Source: Xanthobacteraceae bacterium (GTDB lineage: Bacteria; Pseudomonadota; Alphaproteobacteria; Rhizobiales; Xanthobacteraceae). From it: 64,000 nucleotides of DNA. The position numbers and the translations under genes are program-made. The notes under the pieces are model-generated. The model was not told where the DNA came from and did no database searches. It was given only the letters and a program-made list of their open reading frames with translations. The stretch is from the NCBI GenBank assembly GCA_024508855.1, contig JANINJ010000107.1, forward strand, positions 186,001-250,000, written 5' to 3'. Below are positions 53,109 through 60,677 of this stretch, one piece after another; positions within the stretch are counted from its first letter, which is position 1; each line of letters begins with the position of its first letter.

Positions 53109-54113
53109 ATGGCTGGCGCAGACAGTGTCGAGAAACTTGAAGACGTGATCGTCCGGTCCGCCGAGCAACTCGCCGGCAACATCCGGGCGGCAAAGGAAGC
53201 GATCTCGACCGTCATCTTCGGTCAGGAGCGCGTGGTCGAGAACACGCTCGTCACCATTCTGTCCGGTGGCCACGCGTTGCTAATCGGCGTACCGGGCCTT
53301 GCCAAGACCAAGCTCGTCGAAACGCTCGGCGTCACGCTCGGCCTCGATGCCAAGCGCATCCAGTTCACGCCGGACCTGATGCCGTCCGATATCCTCGGCG
53401 CCGAAGTGCTCGACGAAAGCGGCACCGGCCGCCGTTCGTTCCGCTTCATCGCCGGTCCGGTGTTCGCGCAATTGCTGATGGCCGATGAGATCAACCGCGC
53501 CAGTCCGCGCACGCAGTCCGCGTTGCTGCAGGCGATGCAGGAGCAGCACATCACGGTTGCAGGCGCGCGTCACGATCTGCCGAAGCCGTTCCATGTGCTC
53601 GCGACCCAAAACCCGTTGGAGCAGGAAGGCACCTATCCGCTGCCGGAAGCGCAGCTCGATCGCTTCCTGATGGAGATCGATGTCGATTATCCGGATCGCG
53701 ATGCGGAGCGGCGCATCCTGTTCGAAACCACCGGTGCGGAGGAGACCGCCGCCAAAGCCGCAATGTCGGTCGAGGACTTGATCGCCGCGCAGCGTCTGGT
53801 GCGCCGACTGCCGGTCGGCGATTCCGTGGTCGAAGCCATTCTCTCGCTGGTGCGGTCCGCGCGTCCGGGGCCGGAAAGCGGTGAGACCGGCTCGTTGATC
53901 GCATGGGGGCCGGGTCCGCGCGCCAGTCAGGCACTCATGCTCGCGGTGCGCGCGCGTGCGCTGCTCGATGGTCGACTTGCGCCGTCTATCGACGACGTAC
54001 TCGATCTGGCCGAACCGGTTCTCAAGCACCGCATGGCGCTCACCTTCTCGGCGCGCGCCGAAGGCAAGACCATTTCCGATGTCATTCGGCAACTGAAGAC
54101 ACGGATCGGCTGA
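53109..54113 (+). CDS. moxR: MoxR family AAA+ ATPase
   Basis: This 334-residue AAA+ protein has the Walker A motif in LLIGVPGLAKTKLVETLG (about 57-74). The conserved loop is FTPDLMPSDILGAEVLDES, Walker B is QLLMADEINRASPRTQSALLQAMQE (about 121-145), and sensor 1 is LATQNPLEQEGTYPLPEAQLDRF. MoxR ATPases act with von Willebrand A-type partners as chaperones or metal-insertion factors. AAGGAG is six bases before the ATG. The next gene's start overlaps the stop by one base (TGATG). It is the first gene of a four-gene operon. Confidence 0.93.
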   Translation: MAGADSVEKLEDVIVRSAEQLAGNIRAAKEAISTVIFGQERVVENTLVTILSGGHALLIGVPGLAKTKLVETLGVTLGLDAKRIQFTPDLMPSDILGAEVLDESGTGRRSFRFIAGPVFAQLLMADEINRASPRTQSALLQAMQEQHITVAGARHDLPKPFHVLATQNPLEQEGTYPLPEAQLDRFLMEIDVDYPDRDAERRILFETTGAEETAAKAAMSVEDLIAAQRLVRRLPVGDSVVEAILSLVRSARPGPESGETGSLIAWGPGPRASQALMLAVRARALLDGRLAPSIDDVLDLAEPVLKHRMALTFSARAEGKTISDVIRQLKTRIG

Positions 54114-55051
54114 TGGCAGCAGCCGCGCCGCATGACAGCCTCGAGATCGTCGCAGTCCGACGCGCCGACGGCGAAAGCCGAACGCTTGCCGCGTCGCTGC
54201 CGCGTCTCGTGCTCGAAGCACGGCGCATCGCCGCCAATGTGATCCACGGTCTGCATGGCCGCCGTCGCGCCGGTGCCGGCGAAAGTTTCTGGCAGTATCG
54301 CCGCTTTGTCTCGGGCGAGCCGGCGCAGAACGTCGACTGGCGACGCTCGGCGCGCGACGATCATCTCTACGTGCGCGAACAGGAATGGGAAGCCGCGCAC
54401 ACCGTGTGGCTGTGGCCGGACCGCTCGCCGTCGATGGCGTTCGCCTCCAAGGGCGTGCGCGACAGCAAGCTCGAACGCGCGATGATCGTCACGTTTGCGC
54501 TTGCCGAATTGCTGGTCGCAGGCGGCGAGCGCGTCGGTGTGCCCGGCCTGATGATCCCCACCGCCAGCCGCAGCGTCATCGACAAGATGGCGCAGGCAAT
54601 GCTGCACGACACTGCGGCGCGCGCCAGCCTGCCGCCGTCGTTCGTGCCGACATCGCTGTCGGAGATCGTGGTGCTGTCGGACTTCTGGTCGCCGATCGCC
54701 GAGATCAAATCGATGCTGGCAGGCCTATCCTCATCCGGCGCGCATGGAACGCTGGTGCAGGTGGTCGATCCTGCCGAGGAGACCTTTCCTTATTCCGGCC
54801 GCATCGAATTCGTCGAGCCTGAGGGCGGCGGCGTCATCACCGCGGGCCGCGCGGAAAGATGGGCGGAGGACTATGTCGCGCGCGTCGCCGCGCATCGGGA
54901 AGAAATCCGCCTCGAGGCCGGCAGGCTGGACTGGCTGTTCTCGACGCACACCACCAGCCGCTCGGCCGCCGAGCTGTTGCTGTATCTGCATAGCGGCATG
55001 ATGGTGAGCAAAGGCGCCGGGCCGACGGTGAAAGCGGGGCGCATCGCATGA
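54113..55051 (+). CDS. DUF58 protein with MIDAS-like motif
   Basis: This 312-residue protein has the DUF58 signature RRAGAGESFWQYRRFVSGEPAQNVDWRRSARDDHLYVREQEWE (about 45-85). It is followed by a von Willebrand A-like domain with D-x-S-x-S at 103-107 (WPDRSPSMAF). DUF58 proteins are the usual partners of MoxR. I used the ATG at 54113, which overlaps the moxR stop; a longer frame starting at 53903 would run far into moxR. No membrane segment is seen. Its own stop overlaps the next start (ATGA). Confidence 0.88.
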   Translation: MAAAAPHDSLEIVAVRRADGESRTLAASLPRLVLEARRIAANVIHGLHGRRRAGAGESFWQYRRFVSGEPAQNVDWRRSARDDHLYVREQEWEAAHTVWLWPDRSPSMAFASKGVRDSKLERAMIVTFALAELLVAGGERVGVPGLMIPTASRSVIDKMAQAMLHDTAARASLPPSFVPTSLSEIVVLSDFWSPIAEIKSMLAGLSSSGAHGTLVQVVDPAEETFPYSGRIEFVEPEGGGVITAGRAERWAEDYVARVAAHREEIRLEAGRLDWLFSTHTTSRSAAELLLYLHSGMMVSKGAGPTVKAGRIA

Positions 55052-57864
55052 TGGGGCTGCCGCTCTCCTTTACCGAACCGTTGCTGCTGACGGGATTGAT
55101 TGCGCTGCCGGTGCTGTGGTGGATGCTGCGCGTGATGCCGCCGCGTCCGCGCCGCATCGATTTTCCGCCGACCCGACTGCTGTTCGACATCGCACCGAAG
55201 GAGGAAACCCCGTCGCGCACGCCGTGGTGGCTGACCGCGCTGCGCCTGCTGGCCGCCGCGCTTGTCATCATCGCCGCCGCCGGACCGACCTGGAATCCGC
55301 AGACCGGCGCGTCGCGCAGCAGCACGCCGCTGGTGATCCTGCTCGATGACGGCTGGAGTTCGGCATCGAGCTGGGACGCCCGCCTCAAGGCCGCCGATGA
55401 ACTGATCGCCAGTGCCGACAGCGACCGCCGCGGCGTCGCCATCGTGCCGCTGTCCGAACCGACGCGCGACATCACGCTGGCACCGGCTGGCACCGCCCGC
55501 GTGACGCTGCGGCAACTGTCGCCGAAACCATATGCCGTCGAACGCGTCGAGACCCTTCCCGCCATCGCGCGCTTCCTCAAGGCCACCGGCGACTGCGAAC
55601 TGGTATGGCTGTCCGATGGCATCGACACCGGCCGCGCACCGGAATTCGTCGAAGGCCTCGGCAAGACGGTCGAGAATCGTCCCTTGACCATTTTCGAAGG
55701 CGGCACGCCCCCGGCCCACGCGCTCGCCGCCGCCGAAAACGCGGCCGCGAAGATGACGGTGAAAGTGCTGCGCGCCAATGCGGGCGGCATCGACGCCGGC
55801 ATCGTGCGTGCGCTGGATCAGAAGAACTCGCCGATCGGCGAAGCCCATTTCAGTTTCGGGCCGCAGGACCGCGAGACCGAAGCCGCCTTCGATCTGCCGG
55901 TCGAGTTGCGCAACGATATCGCGCGGCTTGAAATCGCCGGCGAACGCTCGGCCGGCGCCGTGCAATTGCTGGACAAGCGCTGGCGCCGACGCGCCGTCGG
56001 CATCGCCAGCGGATCGACCACCGACACCGCGCAGCCGCTGCTGGCATCGACGTTCTATCTCACCCGCGCGCTGGCGCCGTTTGCCGATGTCCGGCTTGGC
56101 GACCGTGCCGCGCCCGCTGTGGCGATCGCGCAGTTCCTCGATCAGAAGCTGCCGATGATCGTGCTCGCCGACGTCGGTGGGCTGTCGCCGGAATTGCGCG
56201 AACGGCTCGATGCCTGGATTGCGCAAGGCGGCGTACTAGTGCGGTTTGCCGGTCCGCGCCTGGCGCAGGCCGACGACGATCTGGTGCCGGTGAAACTGCG
56301 GCGCGGCGGCCGCAGCCTTGGCGGCAGCCTGACGTGGGAGAAGCCGCAACATCTCGCTTCCTTCGCAGCGGACGGTCCGTTCGCGGGACTGGAAGTGCCG
56401 CAGGATGTCACCGTGTCGCGGCAGGTGCTCGCCGAACCCGACGCAACGCTGGCGCATCGGAGCTGGGCATCGCTGGTCGATGGCACGCCGCTGGTCACCG
56501 GTGAGCGTCGCGGCAAAGGCGTGGTCACGCTGTTCCATGTCAGCGCCGACATGCGCTGGTCCGATCTGCCGATGTCCGGCAGCTTCGTCGAAATGTTGCG
56601 GCGGCTGGTCGATATGTCGGGCTACACCTCGACGCCCGGCGCCGGCCCCGCGGCGGAGGCCAAGGCCGAGACGGTCGCACCGCTGCGAACGCTGGATGGT
56701 TTTGGCGCATTCGGACCACCACCCTCGACGGCCAAGCCGTTGCCTGCGAGCTTCCGCGATCGCGCGACCATCGATCATCCGCCCGGATTTTATGGACCGG
56801 CCGATGGCCCGCTGGCGGTCAATACGCTCGCGGCAGCCGATCGCATCGCGCCGATCGATTCATCGAGCCTGCGCGCACGCCACGCCACCTACACCAACGC
56901 CGAGCCGAGCGATCTGCGCGGCATCCTGTTGTCGTCCGCACTGTTCCTGTTCCTGATCGACGCGATCATCGTCGCCATGCTCGGCGGCGGCATCGCCGCG
57001 CTGTTGCGGCGACGCACGGCCACGACGGCTGCGTTGGCGATCGCACTGGCGCTGGCGGTGGTCACGCTCGTGCCGTCGCAGAGTCGTGCCGACAGCGCCG
57101 CCGACGATTTTGCGGTGAAGGCCGTATCGCAAACGCGGCTGGCCTATGTGGTCACCGGCAACGCCGACGTCGACACCATCGTCAAGGCCGGCATGCAGAG
57201 CCTGACCCTCTTCCTCGCCCAACGCACCGCGCTCGAAGCCGGCGATCCGGTCGGCGTGGATCCGGCGCATGACGAACTCGCGTTCTTCCCGCTGATCTAC
57301 TGGCCGATCATTCCCGGCGCGCCGAAGCCGTCGCAGGACGCCTTGAACAAGATCGACGCCTACATGAAACAAGGCGGCACAGTGCTGTTCGATACCCGCG
57401 ACGCCATCGAGGCGCCATCGGGAGCCGGCGGCGAAGCGCAGACGCCCGGCATGCAGACGCTGCGCGAGACGCTGGCCTCGCTGGACATTCCCGAACTCGA
57501 ACCGGTGCCGCCCGAGCACGTGTTGACCAAGACATTCTATCTACTGCGCGACTTCCCCGGCCGCTTCAACACCGGCCAGACCTGGGTCGAGGCACTGCCG
57601 CGCGAGGAAAGCGACGATGCAGCGGCGCGTCCCGCGCGCGGCGGCGACGGCGTGTCGCCGATCATCATCACCTCTAACGATCTTGCCGGCGCATGGGCGT
57701 TGCGGCCGGACGGCCAGCCGATGCTGCCGCTCACTCCGGGCGAAGCGCGGCAGCGCGAATTCGCCTTCCGCGCCGGCGTGAACATCGTCATGTACACGCT
57801 GACCGGCAACTACAAGGCCGATCAGGTGCACGCGCCGGCGCTGATCGAACGGCTCGGGCAGTAG
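55048..57864 (+). CDS. BatA/DUF4159 membrane protein with MIDAS-like motif
   Basis: This 938-residue protein begins with two membrane segments (LLLTGLIALPVLWWML at 12-27, LRLLAAALVIIAAAGP at 66-81) and a BatA-like N-terminal region. In this region D100-x-G102-x-S104 (LLDDGWSS) looks like a divergent MIDAS. A glutamine amidotransferase-like region (MIVLADVGGLSPELRERLDAWIAQGGVLVRFAGPRL) follows. Two further membrane segments lie around 628-690. The C-terminal DUF4159 domain (AYVVTGNADVDTIVKAGMQSLTLF...FFPLIYWPI) is probably periplasmic. It is the third gene of the MoxR operon. Confidence 0.85.
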   Translation: MMGLPLSFTEPLLLTGLIALPVLWWMLRVMPPRPRRIDFPPTRLLFDIAPKEETPSRTPWWLTALRLLAAALVIIAAAGPTWNPQTGASRSSTPLVILLDDGWSSASSWDARLKAADELIASADSDRRGVAIVPLSEPTRDITLAPAGTARVTLRQLSPKPYAVERVETLPAIARFLKATGDCELVWLSDGIDTGRAPEFVEGLGKTVENRPLTIFEGGTPPAHALAAAENAAAKMTVKVLRANAGGIDAGIVRALDQKNSPIGEAHFSFGPQDRETEAAFDLPVELRNDIARLEIAGERSAGAVQLLDKRWRRRAVGIASGSTTDTAQPLLASTFYLTRALAPFADVRLGDRAAPAVAIAQFLDQKLPMIVLADVGGLSPELRERLDAWIAQGGVLVRFAGPRLAQADDDLVPVKLRRGGRSLGGSLTWEKPQHLASFAADGPFAGLEVPQDVTVSRQVLAEPDATLAHRSWASLVDGTPLVTGERRGKGVVTLFHVSADMRWSDLPMSGSFVEMLRRLVDMSGYTSTPGAGPAAEAKAETVAPLRTLDGFGAFGPPPSTAKPLPASFRDRATIDHPPGFYGPADGPLAVNTLAAADRIAPIDSSSLRARHATYTNAEPSDLRGILLSSALFLFLIDAIIVAMLGGGIAALLRRRTATTAALAIALALAVVTLVPSQSRADSAADDFAVKAVSQTRLAYVVTGNADVDTIVKAGMQSLTLFLAQRTALEAGDPVGVDPAHDELAFFPLIYWPIIPGAPKPSQDALNKIDAYMKQGGTVLFDTRDAIEAPSGAGGEAQTPGMQTLRETLASLDIPELEPVPPEHVLTKTFYLLRDFPGRFNTGQTWVEALPREESDDAAARPARGGDGVSPIIITSNDLAGAWALRPDGQPMLPLTPGEARQREFAFRAGVNIVMYTLTGNYKADQVHAPALIERLGQ

Positions 57865-57873
57865 GATCGCGGC

Positions 57874-59937
57874 ATGCAGTACGGTATCGCGTTCACTCCC
57901 CTCGTCCCGACCCTCGTTTTGTGGGTCGCGCTGGCCGCTATCGCCGTGATCGCGGTGCTGCTGCTGGTCGGCCGTGCGCGCGGCGCGGCGGTGCGCGTGG
58001 CCGCGCTGGCGCTGATCCTGCTGGCGCTGGCCAATCCTTCCTTCACCAGCGAGGAGCGCGAACCGCTGTCGTCGGTTGCGGCTGTCGTCGTCGACAAGAG
58101 TCCGAGCCAGAACTTCGGCGACCGCAGCCGGGAGACCGATCAGGCCCGCGAGGAGTTGGTCAACCGGCTGAAGCAGATCAAGGGACTTGAGGTGCGCGTC
58201 GTCGATGCCGGACAGGCCGACGGCGAGACCGACGGCACCAAACTGTTCGGTGCGCTGTCGTCGGCGCTGTCGGACGTGCCAACCGATCGGGTCGCCGGTG
58301 CGTTTCTGATCACCGATGGCCGCGTGCACGATATCCCGCCGAACGTCGCGGCGCTCGGCTTCACGGCGCCGGTCCATGCGCTCGTCACCGGACGCGCCGA
58401 CGAACGCGATCGCCGCATCGCCATCACCGCCGCGCCGCGCTTCGGCATCGTCGGCCAGAAGCAGACCATCACCTATCGGCTGGAAGATCAGGGCGTCAGC
58501 GGCGAACGCGCGCGCGTCGTCGTGCGGCGCGACGGCGACGTGCTCAACGAGCGCACCGTGCTCAGCGGGCAGACCGTCAGCGTCGATGTCGACATCAAGC
58601 ACGCCGGGCCAAATATCGTCGAGATCGAGGCCTCGCCGCTCGAGAACGAACTGACGCCGGTGAACAACCGTGCCGTAGTCGTGATCGACGGCGTGCGCGA
58701 CAAGCTGCGCGTGCTGCTGGTGTCCGGCGAACCGCATTCCGGCGAGCGCACCTGGCGCAACCTGCTGAAGTCCGACGCCAGCGTCGACTTGGTGCACTTC
58801 ACCATCCTGCGTCCACCGGAGAAGCAGGACGGCACGCCGATCAACGAACTGTCGCTGATCGCGTTTCCGACCCGCGAACTGTTCCAGCAGAAGATCAACG
58901 AATTCCAGTTGATCATCTTCGACCGCTACGCCCGGCAAGGCGTGCTGCCGATCGCCTATTTCGACAATATCGCGCGCTATATCCGCGGCGGCGGCGCCAT
59001 GCTGGTGTCGGCCGGCCCCGACTACGCCTCGAACACCAGCATCTGGCGCACGCCGCTGGATTCGGTGCTGCCGGCCGAGCCTGCCGGCGTCACCGAGAAG
59101 CCGTACCTCGCGCATCTCAGCGAGATCGGCAAACGCCATCCGGTGACGCGCGGCCTGGAGGGCTCCGCCACCGAGCCGCCGCACTGGAGCCGTTTCTTCC
59201 GCACCGTCGATACCCGCAACGTCACCGTGCCGCCGCTGATGACCGGCGCGGACGGCAAGCCGTTGCTGCTGCTGTCGCGCTATGGCGAAGGCCGTGTCGC
59301 CATGCTGCTGTCGGATCACATCTGGCTATGGGCGCGCGGCTATGAAGGCGGCGGACCGCATCTTGATCTACTGCGACGGATTTCGCACTGGCTGATGAAG
59401 GAGCCGGAGCTCGACGAGGAAGCGCTGCGGCTTCAGGTCAAAGGCAAGGAGCTGACGGTTCAGCGCCAGACCATGGCGGATACGGTGACGCCGGTCACCG
59501 TCACCTCGCCGTCCGGCGCGACGCGTGAACTCACGCTGAGCGCCGGCGAGCCCGGTCTCTGGACTGCGACCACCGACGCCAACGAACTTGGCCTGTGGCA
59601 GGCGACCGACGGCAAGCTGAAGGCGCTGATCAATGTCGGCCCGACCAACCCGAAGGAATTCTCCGAGGTCACCTCCACCGTCGATACCTTGAAGCCATTG
59701 TCGCAGGCGACCGGCGGCGATGCGCGCCGCATCGTCAGCGGATCGAGTATCGATCTGCCCCGCATCGTTCCGGTGCATTCGTCGAGCGTATATCGCGGCG
59801 ACGGCTGGCTCGGCGTACGGATGCGTGATGCGAGCGTCGTGCGCGGCGTCGGCGTACTGCCGATGTTTGCGGGCCTGATCGGGCTGCTGCTGTTGCTCGG
59901 CGCATTCGCCGCGACCTGGCTGCGCGAAGGCCGCTGA
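57874..59937 (+). CDS. Membrane protein with MIDAS-like and amidotransferase-like regions
   Basis: This 687-residue protein has two N-terminal membrane segments (LWVALAAIAVIAVLLLVGRA and AALALILLALANPSF). A von Willebrand A-like region with D74-K-S76-P-S78 (VVVDKSPSQNF) follows. The middle region includes a gatase-like block (KLRVLLVSGEPHSGERTWRNLLKS...YIRGGGAMLVSAGPDYAS). A C-terminal membrane segment is at about 662-683 (MFAGLIGLLLLLGAFAATW). It ends the MoxR operon (nine bases after the DUF4159 stop). The exact family is not clear to me. Confidence 0.75.
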   Translation: MQYGIAFTPLVPTLVLWVALAAIAVIAVLLLVGRARGAAVRVAALALILLALANPSFTSEEREPLSSVAAVVVDKSPSQNFGDRSRETDQAREELVNRLKQIKGLEVRVVDAGQADGETDGTKLFGALSSALSDVPTDRVAGAFLITDGRVHDIPPNVAALGFTAPVHALVTGRADERDRRIAITAAPRFGIVGQKQTITYRLEDQGVSGERARVVVRRDGDVLNERTVLSGQTVSVDVDIKHAGPNIVEIEASPLENELTPVNNRAVVVIDGVRDKLRVLLVSGEPHSGERTWRNLLKSDASVDLVHFTILRPPEKQDGTPINELSLIAFPTRELFQQKINEFQLIIFDRYARQGVLPIAYFDNIARYIRGGGAMLVSAGPDYASNTSIWRTPLDSVLPAEPAGVTEKPYLAHLSEIGKRHPVTRGLEGSATEPPHWSRFFRTVDTRNVTVPPLMTGADGKPLLLLSRYGEGRVAMLLSDHIWLWARGYEGGGPHLDLLRRISHWLMKEPELDEEALRLQVKGKELTVQRQTMADTVTPVTVTSPSGATRELTLSAGEPGLWTATTDANELGLWQATDGKLKALINVGPTNPKEFSEVTSTVDTLKPLSQATGGDARRIVSGSSIDLPRIVPVHSSSVYRGDGWLGVRMRDASVVRGVGVLPMFAGLIGLLLLLGAFAATWLREGR

Positions 59938-60042
59938 TCGTCACGTCATATTATCGCGCTACGGTGTGCATGCGGCCGCGCTTGCACGTCGGAAAATCCG
60001 GCCGCGCCATGAAACGCGGTTGACAACGATGGCCCTTCGCTG

Positions 60043-60063
60043 CGATGTTATATTATAACATCG
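60043..60063. promoter_or_regulatory. Zur-like palindrome upstream of the DUF2946/TonB receptor genes
   Basis: The 21-base element has 10-bp perfect arms, CGATGTTATA and TATAACATCG, around a central T. The core ATGTTATANTATAACAT equals the central part of the gammaproteobacterial Zur consensus. A TTGACA hexamer (60020-60025) lies 17 bases before it, so the palindrome would cover the -10 region of a promoter for the downstream genes. Zinc-dependent repression is inferred. Confidence 0.6.
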
Positions 60064-60109
60064 GACAGCAGGGGACGATTTGCCGCTCCGATGTGGGGTG
60101 CATGTCGCA

Positions 60110-60520
60110 ATGAAGTGGTTCCGATCGAGGGCAAAGCACGGAGCGAGGCTGGCGCTGTTCGCGCTCGCCGTGCAGTTCGTGCTGTCGTTCGGACATTTTC
60201 ATTGGGACGCGGCGGAAGCCGCACCGGCGATCGCACCGATTGCCGGGCAGTCCACCGCCGTCCACCCTTCGGACGGCCCCGCGACTGTCCCGACGGTGCG
60301 CACCGATCCGGCGTCGCATCAGAAACCGGACCGGCATCCAGCCGACACCTGCGCGATCTGCGTGGCGATGGCGATGGCCGGGTCGGCGATGTTCGCCGAA
60401 CCGCCGCTGCTGATGCTGCCGCAGGCGTATCATTTTCTCTATCTGACGACCGACGCGGAATTCTCCCACCTCGGCAACGAGCGCGTCGTCTTCCAGCCAC
60501 GCGCCCCTCCCGCTTCCTGA
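60110..60520 (+). CDS. DUF2946 family small exported protein
   Basis: This 136-residue protein has an N-terminal signal-like segment (KHGARLALFALAVQFVLSFGHFHWDAAEA) with a His pair (GHFHWD). A central Cys pair is in HPADTCAICVAMAMAGSAM, and a hydrophobic stretch (MAMAGSAMFAEPPLLMLPQAY) could anchor it in the membrane. DUF2946 members commonly sit next to TonB receptors and metal genes. The start is the ATG at 60110; a TTG at 60080 is possible. The TonB receptor gene follows after 157 bases. Confidence 0.75.
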   Translation: MKWFRSRAKHGARLALFALAVQFVLSFGHFHWDAAEAAPAIAPIAGQSTAVHPSDGPATVPTVRTDPASHQKPDRHPADTCAICVAMAMAGSAMFAEPPLLMLPQAYHFLYLTTDAEFSHLGNERVVFQPRAPPAS

Positions 60521-60677
60521 CATCGACCATTTGATGGTCCCGCCGCTCGCCGCGCCGTTCGCGCACGAAGTCGCGGGATGACTTCGCAATCAATCCGTCG
60601 ACTTCACGCGGTCTACGCAATCTCATCGCCGATTCCGTTCGTTGAGATGCCCGGCCGTATCAGGAATCAGAACAACA

